A DNA stretch of 64,000 nucleotides from Acanthopleura granulata (lineage: Eukaryota; Mollusca; Polyplacophora; Chitonida; Chitonidae), in assembly GCA_016165875.1 (NCBI GenBank), contig JABBOT010000003.1, positions 31,353,663 through 31,417,662 of the forward strand, read 5' to 3'. The translations under genes and the position numbers were made by a program. Below the pieces are notes generated by a model that was not told where the DNA came from, did no database searches, and worked only from the letters and a program-made list of their open reading frames with translations. Shown here piece after piece: positions 24,931 to 38,100 of the stretch (position 1 is its first letter; every line of letters begins with the position of its first letter).

Positions 24931-24957
24931 TTACATGTACTATCAAGGTACATGTAA
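24931..24957. repeat. Short hairpin built from the TACATGTA word
   Basis: TTACATGTAC and GTACATGTAA are perfectly complementary around a 7-base loop. It is one example of the palindromic TACATGTA words that recur across the window. Confidence 0.6.
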
Positions 24958-27900
24958 GATGCAAAGGCATTTGTACAAGTACCTTTGACGTCACTCCACA
25001 TACGGCTTTTGTTCCTATGTATTTACTATGTATTCAGTACATCCTGCATGTAAAAATAGAGGTTTTTGTACTTTGGTCATATGTATGCATATTCAAAAAT
25101 TTATTCTGCAAATATTAAAATGAAATAATTTAGATATAGTATCGTACAAATACTGTACAGTAGTTTGTAAGTTTCTCGCAGAATGTGAACACATTGTAAT
25201 AGCAGGGCCTATATATGTACCTGTGAAATGTATGTTTACATTTAGTGGTGTTACCATCATGTAACATTTCCATGTTGGCATAAATGCATGTTGTACATGG
25301 ACAGTATGCTTCTTGCCTGTTCTCGACTATGACCCGACAGTGCTTTATCAATTGACTGATCCATGTATATACGCAGGTGTTGTGTTCATTACTTCAAATT
25401 TATTTTGGGCAGACAGTCATCATAGCAGTGTCATACGCACTTTAAGTATATATCTGCACATGAAGGTGTACCGGTACTTAATTCCCCTTGAATCTGATTT
25501 GATCGAGTAATACAGATTATTTCGAGTTCAAAAGTATCTGTTGATCTCTCAGAGATTGCATGATAATGCGGTCAACCTTGGTCTGCTCGATCAATAGTTA
25601 TATACACATGTTGATTCACTGCACACTGACAGACTAGGCGTCTGTACATATACATTCATGTATGTGCAGGCTTGCACGTACGTTGTGAAGCCTTTATAAG
25701 CCTGCGTCTGTTAATTGCTGCATACCATGGAGCAGCATGCATACATGTATTGTATGGCAATAGACCAGAGGTGTAAATTTCACCCCAATTAAACATTCAG
25801 TTTGCTAATCAGGATGACTCATGCAGGTTCTCACGCAAAAGAAATGAAATATACTAGGTTCTTGTACATTTTACAGACCGGTACAATATGTAATGTGCAT
25901 GTAAACGTAAGATGGAGTCGAGTGAAACTTTTCCTTTTGCTCCTAGTTTTGATCGTGTTGCGTCCTGAAATTTATTTCCCCTTTTTTTGTAGTTCAAGAG
26001 AAACTATTCAAACTTGTATGTATATGTAAATTTTACAATCTTTGGTGTTTAGAATTGTAATAAAAATGTTTTAACTTTGCGCCACCCTTAATCCACTAAT
26101 AAAAATGTTCAGATACTTAATAGTGATCCTGGATATAATGTTGTGCTGTACATTAGACATGTACGACATGTATACCTGTACCTTTTTGATACATATATGA
26201 TAAGTACAATTGTGCTTGCCGTGGAATATTAATCTGCAGCTACTGTACATGTAAGGGAATGCACATGTAGGTGTGCATGTTGGTCTACATTGATTGTGTT
26301 CTGTATCAGAGGACAGAAGGATTTTAGATCTTCACACCAGGAAGGGCTGGGGTCCTCAATAGTATACCGGGCTTTTTGTGGTGGTTTTTGCAGTAATGGA
26401 GCTGTGTTAAATTCAAACAGCTGAAGGAGGGAAATTGAAACCTGCCATTAAACATGATCATAAACGTAGTATTGCTTGTTAGTCTTTGTTGTTTCTATAG
26501 CCTGATGTTTTCTGATAACCAGTTGTTGGTGGACTTTATTATTTCTTTTATTGATATTTTATGACAGTCATTTGAAGATAGCCTTTATTTTTACTTTAGC
26601 CTGATGTTTTCTTACAAGCATTCACATGATATTATTACACTGCAGGTTGTTATGCTCACTGAGTAGGGTTTATTAAGATTCTTAATTGTCCTTCGTTGTC
26701 ATGACTTAGCTATGAATAGTAGAAGGGGACCAGAAAAGAAATTTTGCGTCATGGTAAATATAGGGTTGAAAACTTTACACCGCATTGCTTTCCTGTTTGC
26801 ATTTAGCAATATAGGTTAGTCCTCCTTAAAAATGTGTTTTTGCTGGACGTAACTTGACCGACCCTTCAAAAAGGGCTCTTAACTCAGAAGTTTTCATGGA
26901 TATGTTGATAAAAGTTTTTTAATATATTTTTCTCACTATGTTAATTTCTTTAAAATTTCTATCTTTTTCAAAAGCCAGAATAAAAGAAAAAAAAAATTCC
27001 CTACCAACTGACACTATTTTTGCCCGGGATCAGGTTATGCCCAACAAACAGTTTTTTAAGAATGGCCTTACTCTAAAGCTACGCGTACATGTACTAAAAT
27101 ACTGCAGTGTTTTGCACACATATTACTTTGCGGATGATGTTATTACTATGTTAGTACTAATGTCATATCATACATGTAAACGTGCACATCCACAAATGTA
27201 CATGTACTCGTGGTATTATTTGGACCATTGGCTCATGTGGCAAGTGTTGACCTTGTCCTAGCCATTTGGTCTATGACCACTGTGGTACAGCCTGTGTTCC
27301 AGGCTCAAATCCAGGTATTGCTGGTTTGACTGTAGTATTACCTATACATCGATTCATGTACATAGATATGTAGGTCAGGAGATTTGCAGCAGGTAAACCA
27401 ACCTGTCAGCTGTCAAGGGATGAAGTATATTCAGGGCACTCAGAGTTCATCAAGCCATAAAACACACTGCAGATATAGTGTACACATATACATGAATAAG
27501 AAAAATTTTTGTAAATACAACATTGAACCGCTATACATACATTATACTGGAGAATTACTTATATAAGTTATAATACAAATCTGTAAATTGCGATATCTTT
27601 AATGATTTCTTAAACTATCATGGACAGAATTGTTAATTAAGGTGAACATCTTTACAGGATAAGCTGAAGATACATGGAGAATTTGCATGTTTTATATTAG
27701 CCTGATTCATATTGACTAAAATTAGTCGACCAGTTAAAAAAGGAGCTGCTTCATGTCACTTCTTGACATGGGAATGGATGTACCAGTATACATGGTCTTG
27801 GACCTAAAGCTAGTGCTCATAATGACAGATACTTACATGTAACTAAATGTACAGTGTATAAATGTACATCTACTTTATGCCAAGTATACACATGCTACAG

Positions 27901-28106
27901 TGACATGTACAAGTTCTGATGGCCAATGAAACTGTGTCCAAGTACCAGCTTACCGGCATGACAATATGTGGTGTAACTAACAAACCCCCTGGGATTGCTG
28001 TCAGTCTGTAGGATTATCATGTCTGCATATAAATGTAATTGTATTGCACCTATTGCCACACTTTTTGGAGGATACGTATATATGCCTGATGTTACAAGTA
28101 TACCAA

Positions 28107-28359
28107 GGGGGCCTCTGTGGCTTAGTTGGTTAACGCGCTAGCGCAGCGCAATGACCTGAAACCTTCCACCAGTGCAGTCGCTGTGAGTTCAAGCCCAGCT
28201 CATGCTGGCTTCCTCTCCGGCCATACATGGGAAGGTCTGCCAGCAACCTGCGGTTTCCCCCGGGCTCGGCCCTGTTTCCTCCCACCATAATGCTGGTCTC
28301 CGTCGTATAAGTGAAATATTCTTGAGTACGGCGTGAAACACCAATCAAACAAATAAATA
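28107..28359 (+). mobile_element. Full-length tRNA-derived SINE
   Basis: It begins with a tRNA-like head (GGGGGCCTCTGTGGCTTAG, A-box-like) and a B-box-like GTTCAAGCCC. The conserved body follows (TGCTGGCTTCCTCTCCGGCC, CCTGCGGTTTCCCC, AAGTGAAATATTCTTGAG), and it ends in CAAATAAATA. It lies in the putative first intron, about 550 bp before coding exon 1. This is the most complete copy and a good reference for the family. The head has drifted and is not a functional tRNA. Confidence 0.9.
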
Positions 28360-28572
28360 CCAAGTGAAAATGAGGTGCAGGTTCAAAACGGGGAGTTGGC
28401 AGAGAATTTACAGATTCCCCAGTTCTCACTGCTTGTGTCTTTGTGGGGCCTTGATTACAATAAATGGAGGACAAACTCTGTGTTGCCATTTGTGCAGTCC
28501 ATCATTCATTTTAGACCACTTGTCTTCCACTAAAATGGTGTGCATATTTGTATGTCTGGTGTGGGAGAGTGC

Positions 28573-28707
28573 ACCAGTAACTTGCCATGGGTCAGTAGTT
28601 TCTGCTGGGGACTCCAGTTTCCTCCACACATGAAGCTGACCTCCATCACATCAGCGAGGAAAGTTCTTGGGTATGGTATTAAATAGCGATCAAAAAAGAT
28701 TAAAAAG
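28573..28707 (+). mobile_element. Old, diverged SINE-like copy
   Basis: A decayed run with CTCCAGTTTCCTCCACACAT, then GTTCTTGGGTATGGTATTAA and GATCAAAAAAGAT parallels the SINE body and 3' end. It probably belongs to an older subfamily. Confidence 0.45.
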
Positions 28708-28907
28708 TTGAACAGAACAAACTATTTATGAACACTTTCTATTTTCTTTAAAATTAGTAGATGGCTTCCTTTTCCAATTTCGGTCTTTAATACAAAGTTT
28801 TTCATGAATAAATGTGGATGGGTTGATTATTCAGCTTAATTATACATGTACGGAACTATCTGAAGTGTTAAGCCCTGTCAATATGTGGGATGTTGTTGTT
28901 GTTTCAG

Positions 28908-29196
28908 AGATGACATGCTGCCAAGAAAGCATGTGGCGGGGTTGGAGAAGAAACGCGACGCTCACATAGAGGCACTATTCAACCAGTTCATCAATGCGGG
29001 AACCTGTAAGAGCATCCTCCTCACCTTCCACCAGCTGTGCGATTCCCTGGGCCTCAAGAATGTGGACCACCGTCAGTTCTACCCCCGCCTTAAGTCCTGT
29101 GTCACATCATGGAAGGCTCAGTCGATATGGGTCAAACTGGACAAGAGAGCCTCTCATAAAGACTATAGAAGAGGAGAGGCATGCAAAAATACTAGG
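28908..29196 (+). CDS. MICAL: MICAL coding exon 1 (start of FAD domain)
   Basis: The acceptor TTGTTTCAG ends at 28907 and the donor AGG/GTAAGAG is at 29196. It codes residues 1-94 from ATG 28915, including [18 protein letters not shown] and [20 protein letters not shown], the helical N-terminal part of the MICAL monooxygenase fold. An out-of-frame ATG at 28910 opens a 19-codon ORF that ends at TAG 28967-28969 and overlaps the real start. Confidence in the exon is high and in the exact start moderate. Confidence 0.93.
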
Positions 29197-32100
29197 GTAA
29201 GAGCACGTGTGAAAAAATTGCATTGGTTGCTGGTTTTACCAGCATTTGAAAGTTTATAAAAAGTAGGCTTCAGATTAAATGATATCAGTGGTGAAACAGA
29301 GCATTTCAGATTTTCACCCAAATAAATTCAAATGCAGCAAGAGTACCAAAACTTCCAAGTTCTTCAAAGTGTATACCTTACATTAACTTAAAGGGACACG
29401 GTTGCCCAAATATTAGGTATTTTAGCGTTGTTACAGATTGACATCAGTATTAGGTATTTTTCTCAAGAATTAAAAGTTACAAGCTTTTCGTTAATCCCAC
29501 CCACCAGCATTGTATGTTTAGTGAATGTTTAAAAATAACAAAACAATGAAAATTGAAAAGTCTGCCAGAATATTTAAATGAGGGGCTGTCAATTCATTGG
29601 AACTGAAGCATGCGCACAGTGATGTGTACACAGCATACGTTAACAAATGTGGCTGATGACATGCATAAGAGAAGGACTTACGCTCGTAACAGGATCAACC
29701 GAAGAGAGGGGAAAAGAGAACTCAGTAGGTTGACAAGCAAGCCTAGAGTTGTAAATGGTGGTCAGTTGTCGCAAAATTACACTGTTTGATAGGTGGGTGC
29801 AAATGTTGTTGTGCTGGTGTTGTAACGTTGAACATGCCCTGCCCTCTTTATGTTCAACTCGAATAATGACAGAATTTGTCTGGGCTCGTATAAGCTACAC
29901 ACATATGTAATCAGTATTTTTTATTTCAGTGTGACTCATCAGAATTTGTTTTCAAAATCCATATTTTGGGTGACCTTGTCTCTATGAAACTATAACTTAA
30001 ATTGTAGAAACAGCCCCAGGTGTTTATATTTTTATTGAATTCAGAACCTCAGTCATTTTCAGAAAAACTACATTGTATATATAAATGTTGTAAACACCAA
30101 AGTTGAAATATCCCCCAAAGTGTTATGCCTACAAAACCAAACTCTAAAATGACACATGTACAATGTTACATATAGATTAGGGATGGGTTACACAGAACTC
30201 GCAGTAATCTTTTTCTTCTGTGGCCTTCAAGTGCTTATGTACTTTTCCTGGTGTTTTATGAACACACATACACCAAGAATGAGAACAAAAAGTTAGATAG
30301 CTTTGGGTCGTTTTGTTACAGGCGAGACAGAGGTTTACGAGCTCCTCCCTCAGAGGGTGAACACTGAGTTACAAATATCTCAGTATGTTTATGTGAGAGA
30401 TTCCACAAAGGTCACTGAACTTCCTGTAGCTAGTTCTGTGATCAACAGGAAGCTTGCACTAGCCATGATTGTATGCTGATTTACAGGAATGAGAATTTGG
30501 TCAGTGTGAGATTTTTGTTGGCAAAGTGTAACGTTGGCTCTAAAGATTGCAGTGGCACATTAACTGACATGCAAGATAGCATCCAGTTTTACATGTTTCA
30601 TATTCACTTTTTGATTTGAGTCAATTAAACAACATAATGTTAAAAACTTTTCCATATATTACTACATTATTGGTAGACATTTACAACAGTATCTGACTAT
30701 CAGTTGAAGAAGTCTTAACATTATCAGTTGTTTTACAACCCTGTCGGTTGTTGGAACATTGTTAGCCAAAGACATTAGTACAGTGTCTTTTGGTAAGTGT
30801 GGTATGGATACTTACTACATTATCAGTAGCAACAAGTCATATTGACCCTGTAAATAAACCATGATTCTACATCTGTGTTCAGGTTTCTCTATTTTCATGT
30901 ACTTGCATTGTGAAAGGAAATCTGCCAAATATATTTATACAGAATGAGTAATACGCTCTCAGCTAGGAGGTTATTTCTTAATTGTAGTGAGTAAGATTTT
31001 AACATGCTGGACGAATGATGTTTTACCTGGTGGCCACTTGATTCTAAATGAATTACAGTGCCATGGTGTGCCTTGAAAGTAAATATCACTTCTAATCTTT
31101 ATGAAATGGCTGGAATTTTGTAAGTTGTTTAGATGTATTGTAAATATCGTTTGGAAACTGACACACAGATTCTCTTATTATGAGCTCATGCGGTCGCTGT
31201 GGGTTCAAGTCCAGCCCATGCTGACTTCCTCTCCGGCCGTATGTGGGAAGGTCTTCCAGCAACTTGCGGATGGTCGTGGGTTTCCGCCGGGCTCTGCCCT
31301 GTTTCCTCCCACCACAATGATGGCCGCCGACGTATAAGTGAAGTATTCTTGAGTACGGTGTAAAACACTAATCAAAAAAATAAATAAATAAATAAATATT
31401 ATTAGTTCAAAGCCAACCAGCCCCACTTTTGTTTTCTGTGATGTCACATGTTGTGTATTGTGCAGGTACTTGTGATAGGAGCAGGACCATGTGGGTTACG
31501 GGTGGCTATAGAGGCCGCCCTCCTTGGGGCCAAGGTGGTCATTGTGGAGAAACGCGACCGCTTCTCCCGCAACAACGTCCTTCACCTCTGGCCTTACCTC
31601 ATCACTGATCTCAAAAACCTCGGCGCCAAGAAGTTCTTTGGCAAATTCTGTGCTGGAGCCATTGATCACATCAGTAAGTTTAAGAACTCAAATCGAGTTC
31701 GTGTAAATCTTTTGTAGTCTTATTTTCAAATGTTAAAAGGCATTTTAGAGAATGGCTATGGTACTCTATTTTAAGCTTGCCTGAACAAAGTACAGGCGTA
31801 GCTTATGTTGTACCCTGAGCGTCGGGGTTGGCGCCTAATAACAGGGAAAGCAATGTTAAACAAAATGTTAGGGGTGGTTTATTATATAATGCTGCATGTA
31901 TTGATCTCCTAGTTTACACACATGTAGAGCTCAATAACATGAGGGGGATGTTTCGTCATTGACTCTGTATGTGCATATTAAATACTGTAAATTACCGTAT
32001 TCGTGACTTAGTGTACTGCATATTAGAATGTATCCCCTGCAGGCGAGGTCTCTGGTAGCCTTTGCTACCACATCTAAGTATATTGTCATAACAAATTCAG

Positions 32101-35100
32101 AGATCAACATGTAAAAATTAAAATTTAATGTAAATGACTTCTTTGAATAAAGAGGCTGTCTTAGTAGCAAGAATGGTTTAACATGATCTGTTCATCATTG
32201 TAGATAGCTTCCATACAGTGTACATGTACCAGTCATGTGGCCAGTGTATGTGTATGCGTTCTTGACTGCAATTGTTGGTTTGTCATGCTTATAAACACAA
32301 CCTGAATTGATTTATAAATAAACACACTTGTATACATGGGTATTCCCCCTGTTGCATGTCTGCGTCAAACTGTTATTATACTGTGCCTGTTTATTTTACC
32401 AGCATTCTGAGGAAATAATGCCATCTGTATTTTATGATTTTTTACCCCAAGGCTAAATTGGTTTTGGAGTTGTGACAATTGACAACCTTATTTATTTTGT
32501 GTGAAAAGGTTATTGTGTTTAAAAATTGCACAGTACTATTACTGGTTTTTAGAACTTTCAATGGTATGTCTGTACAAGTCATATAAATTTTGTTAACCAC
32601 ATTACCAAAGCATTACCGAAGCAGGCCTTACTGTAATAATGTTTATCATAATGTTTATTTATCACTGTTTAGCATATCTGTGTAGTTCATTGTTTGTTTC
32701 ATGGTAAGTTACTGTTGTAGAAGTCCCTCTTGTTCATATCTCCTTTCTTTTTCTGTTCTTTCCCAGGTATACGTCAGCTACAGTGTATATTAATGAAAGT
32801 TGCTCTGTTGGTTGGGGTAGAAATCCATGTAAATGTCTCATTTGAGGGCCTCATTGAACCTCCGGAGGTTGAAGAAAACAGTAAAGATGGTAAGCATCCC
32901 TATTCTGGCTGGCCTGGTTTGTTCCTACCCAGGACACTTCAGAATAAGCTGATTGCACACACGCATATATGCATATATACTGTGTTTATATATTTTGCAC
33001 ATTTGAATTTGAAATAGTCATTCGTGTGAGTTTTTATTTATTTATTTGATTGGTGTTTTATGCCGTACTCGAGAATATTTCACTTGTACGATGACAGCCA
33101 GCATTATGGTGGGAGCAAACCAGGCAGAGCCCGGTGGAAACCCACGACCATCCGCAGGTTGCTGACAGACCTTCCCACGTACGGCCATAGAGGATGCCAG
33201 CATGAGCTCACAATGACCACCTTGGTGGGAGGCATCGGGTCATTGCGCTGCGCTAGTGGGCTAACCGACTGAGCCACGGAGGCCCCGACCTGGTAAATGC
33301 AAATTAAAATTGACTGGCAAATAATGTCTCATTGACAGCTTCCTTCAGAAGTGATTTACAGAGAGGATTTTCTGCATTTCTTTCTTAAACCTGAAGGGAA
33401 AACACAGAAACTCTGTTATTTATTTATTGTAATAAATAATTTAGATTCTGTGCTTGAGTTGGAACAGTTTGAGATCTGACAAATTTACAGTTTGCACAAA
33501 TTTGTGAGCTTCATTGAAAAGATTTGTACAGGTTTAGTTTTCAGATTTTAAAAATTCTTGTTGATTTGTTTGGGGCGATTTCATTTCAAGTCCCTCTTCC
33601 TACTATTTGTGTTGACTGCAGTTAGCTGTTCTATTTACATACATCCAAGCTTATCTGAGTCTGTAACTCATACGTTATATTATATCGTATGGAACATACA
33701 TGTATATGTTCTGTAAGCTGTTTTTTGTAGTACATGGTCATATGTAGTGAAGAATTTAGCCCTCTGTTTTCTGCCATTGTCTTGAATGGGTAATCTTGTG
33801 TACAAATATATCATAGTGCTTCTGATGAATTGTTAAAGCTCTTTTGAGGCTCCGCTCCAGAAGACAGCGACTCGGTGAGTTGTAGGGCACGCTCTGTGGT
33901 ACTGTGCTACATTGTTACGTACTGGATGAACACAGGCTGGTGTAGATGTAGTATTTCATTCTGTTAGGCAGCGGTAATAGACATGTCAGTATAAACCAGA
34001 ACTGAAGGTGAAACTATAACATAAGTGTTTTTTTGCACCTACGTAATGGTGATGTTGGGGGAGCACTTTGGGGATCGGTGATTTGGGTGCACCTTTAGAC
34101 TCGATTTTCAGATTTGAGCTTGCACAACACAAAAACCGTAACACTTGTAGTCTTTGTGAAAGTAACAGATCATGAGGGTCTGTGTCACTGTCCTTTAGGT
34201 GATCTATTGATTATATTGATTCAGACGCTATTCCTCCAAAGAGCAGTTATTTACTGTAGACAATCCAGTTTCCATCATCCATAATTCTTACAGGCATCAT
34301 GCAGTGTATATATACATGTGTAGATACTGTAGATAGATAAGAACATGTAGTACAGTTCATGGTCAGTACGTAGAAATATTTACATGTTCATTGATATGTC
34401 TTCTGCGTGTGAACATTTCACCAATGGTATCCTTGGTTTGGCTCCAGATAAGTTACCATAATTGTCTCCAAGCGAGCAAATGGCAAATACAAAATTTACG
34501 AAGTTTTGGTTTCCGCTCAGAAGTATTCAGCTATGGTTGTTTTTTTTGGGGGGGGGCTCACTTAACATGTGTAGTATGTGTACAAGGCATGAAAAGTTTT
34601 TGTTGTATTTGCGTATCCTTCTTATACTAGAAAGTTTAATGCGGCGCTTAGTAATTACTTGTGCTGATATCTCATTTATGGTTTCTAACATCAGGTTTAG
34701 AAAGTTTGCTTTCTTATATAAGTTTTTATATAATTTTTATGTGAAATTTGAGTGTATGTTATTTTAAGCCATCAAGTTAACCTTCATTGTTTTGTTATGT
34801 GTTATTTTTTGATTTAGATGTATATGTGCATACAGCTGTACATTGAATGTGTCCAAATGTAATGTGTGTCTTCTAATCATTCATTAACAAATGTTGTAAA
34901 CCATATGTTAGATGTAGTATAAATCATTTCCAAGTTAGTGACTAACATTTACTTTACACAGAAATTCTGAATTTAATTTACATGTCCATATAGTTATTCT
35001 CAAATTAATCAGTTTCTGCTCTCTTTGTTTAAGCATTTGATTATGTGATGAAATAATAATTGCATTGGTTTGAAGGATGCATTTTTTAACACACTGACTT

Positions 35101-38100
35101 CCCTGTGTGTTTATATGCTATGATACACCAAAATTTAAATGAATATGCAGATTAATAATTAGCATTTTAATATACACCCAGTGTCATGACTATACAAAGA
35201 CAACTTTAGCTGCAATTTACATACTGGTTAAACGTCCAGTTGCATTATCCAGTTTGTTCAGGTCAAGCTTGTTAGAGATATGGGTAGAAATAAGGAAATG
35301 ACCTAACATTTCGTCCAAAAATGTACATCTTTAGAGGCAAATAAATGTGATAAAAAATATTTCTGGTGATGAAACTTCCATTTTTCCCATAGGTATCATC
35401 CAACGTTCCAAACAAACCTCAAAACAACTCCCTAAAGTCAGTAGAGCTCTCAGAATCAGGAAAAATAAGCAACTTAGTCTTGAACGAAATTTTAGGTCAT
35501 TTAGGATAGTTAGATACTATATGGGAACATATGTTGTTATTCTATTGAAAGTTGTTCTTACTAAGTGTAGATTAAGGTTTGAAGGATTTTATTTTGCCTG
35601 TCTGTACACATCTGTGTACATGTAGTGTTGGTTATAATGTGCTGAAGAGATTAGGAACTGTCCATTTTAAAACTGGAAAAGTGTGTTGTAAACCAAAATG
35701 TTGAATCAGCACTTGTTTATTCAGCATATGCATACTTGTTTATTTTTGATATTGTTACTGCTCCAAGTCGCAAGTGAAGAAATCCAGATGCTAAAGTTTG
35801 AGGAAAACATATTAAAAAATCGATCTGCTGAATTCCCCTATTTTTTGCTGATAGGGTTGGGTTACACCCAATCTAGAATGGCCCAGCTAAAGTCTAAGAC
35901 ATGGAACGTAAGATAATACAGGAGTGGCCCGCTCTTTATCTCATAACTTTATTTGAACTTGTACACATATTTGTATTGTAGGTACTGGCTGGAGAGCCAA
36001 GATATTACCGGAGAACAGCCCTGTGTCAGAGTTTGAGTTTGATGTACTGATAGGAGCAGATGGCAAAAGAAATACACTTCATGGTGAGAACTTAAAGAGC
36101 ACAGTCACAGCTGACAACCATTTTGGTGATAGCAAAATGATGAGATGGTTGAAACAAAAGTAAAAACTATGATTGAAGAATAAAGATGACAATTTTGAAA
36201 AGTTATCAAGGAAATAGATTGAAAGATTTTTTTATTTGCAAATGTCTGATTCATCTTTTGGATGCAAATCAGAGAACCAAAATTGTTTTCTTTAAAGAAA
36301 AAAAATTTTCTTGGCCATTTCATTAAGGTTTTAAGAGGAAAGAATTCCGAGGGAAGCTCGCCATAGCAATCACAGCCAACTTTATCAATGGGAACACTCA
36401 GGCTGAGGCCAGAGTTGAGGAGATCAGTGGGGTGGCCTTCATCTTCAATCAGAAGTTCTTCCTCGATCTGAAAGAACAGACCGGGATAGACCTGGAGAAT
36501 ATTGTGTACTACAAAGATGAAACACATTATTTTGTGATGACAGCGAAGAAAATGAGCTTGCTGGAGAAAGGGGTATTGCTCAATGTAAGTTGCATTTGGT
36601 TTGGTGTGTTTTTTGGGGGGGTGGGGTGTGGGTGGGGTGGGAGGCATGTTTCCCCTTTGGCCTTGAAGTTATTATGGAATTCCACATACTGCACATTTTC
36701 TCAGTTCCTTGATGTTTCAAGACTCTAAACCTGAGTATTTCATATGATACCACTACTCTTAAATGGCTGCTGGTTCCAAACTACAGCAGTTCTTTACCAC
36801 TATTTCAGTTTTTTTCTACCTATTATAGAAGTTAATCTACATTGGTTGGATTGGCCTATTTCAGGGCTTCACAAAAAGTATAATTTTAATTTTAGTTTTG
36901 CAGTCTACACAGAAAAATGCCCTCAAAATGTGCCTGAATAAACATCTTTCAAAACATGCAGAAAGGTTGGAGAATTAAAGTGTTGTACTTTTTGCTAGGT
37001 CACTTATACTCTGCATATAGGGATTATTAATGCAGAGGTTACTGATTGTCTGTTGAGCATCTACTGAATTATTTCTTCAGGATTACAATGACACTGTCCA
37101 GCTGCTGTCCAAGGAGAATGTTGATCAGGATGCCTTGCTGGCCTACGCTCGCGAAGCTGCGGAATTCTCCACCAATCACATGCTGCCAAACCCCGAGTAT
37201 GCCATCAATCACTATGGCCAGCCTGACGTCGCCATGTTTGACTTTACCTCCATGTTTGCGTCCCATAATGCCTCTCGCATCATAGAGAGGAATGGCCATA
37301 CATTGTTGATGGGACTGGTCGGGGACAGTTTACTGGAGGTAGGCAGATCATGAATCACCAATTATTAAACTTGTAACTGTTATCCTGACGTAGCACTGTG
37401 TGACCACACCTGGCATATTAAACTTTGATGCAGTTGTTAGATTTAAATTTCATATTGCTGAGAAGCCCTGCATATAAGTTCAGGCAAGTAAGTTGTGTCA
37501 TCTTGCATGATAGTCGTACAGTATGTGGTACATATGAAAAAGCTGGCTAGGTGAGTTACCACATTGATTTTGCCATCCACAAACTCTTATTACTATCTCC
37601 TTGCCGAGAAATATTGCTTAGTGTATAGTGAAAAGCCACAATGAATTAAATTAATAAATAAAGAAATCACATACAGGGCAGCGAAAAAGAAATAGTTACA
37701 TGTGTTTATAATCTGTGCACATCAAACATGATTCTTTTTTGCCAAAACATCTTAAAGTTTATTTTTTAAAAATTTTTATTAATGGGAAAAACTAAATATA
37801 TTTGAGATAAAAATTCTGCATGGATACTTGTGATTGCAGCCATTCTGGCCGACGGGTACCGGGTGTGCCAGGGGGTTTCTGGGAGCGTTTGATGCTGCTT
37901 GGATGATCCGCAGCTTCGCGTCAGGGAAAGCCACCCCGTTACAAGTGTTGGCTGAGCGAGAGAGCATATTCCTGCTTCTGTCACAAACTACCCCAGAAAA
38001 CCTGAACAAAAATTTCCATGAGTACAGCATAGATCCAAACACAAGGTAAGAAAACTTGTGCGTGTGCGCTGTCAGTAGTATGTTTGAAAATATAATTACT

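Larger units (their letters stand above)
4965..28907 (+). other. Long first intron of the MICAL gene (putative)
   Basis: About 24 kb runs from the donor at 4965 to the acceptor TTGTTTCAG at 28899-28907. No convincing coding exon was found in it. It holds SINE copies, a large foldback element, palindromes, a minisatellite and many TACATGTA-type words, listed separately. Long first introns of this kind often carry enhancers, but none can be named from the sequence. Confidence 0.35.

Noticed and set aside
28107..28180. tRNA gene
   Set aside because: It has A- and B-box-like words but is the head of a SINE that recurs across the window with the same body and tail, and the clover leaf has decayed.
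36105..36647. 180-codon minus-strand frame
   Set aside because: It is antisense to MICAL exon 5 and flanking intron, with no domain.
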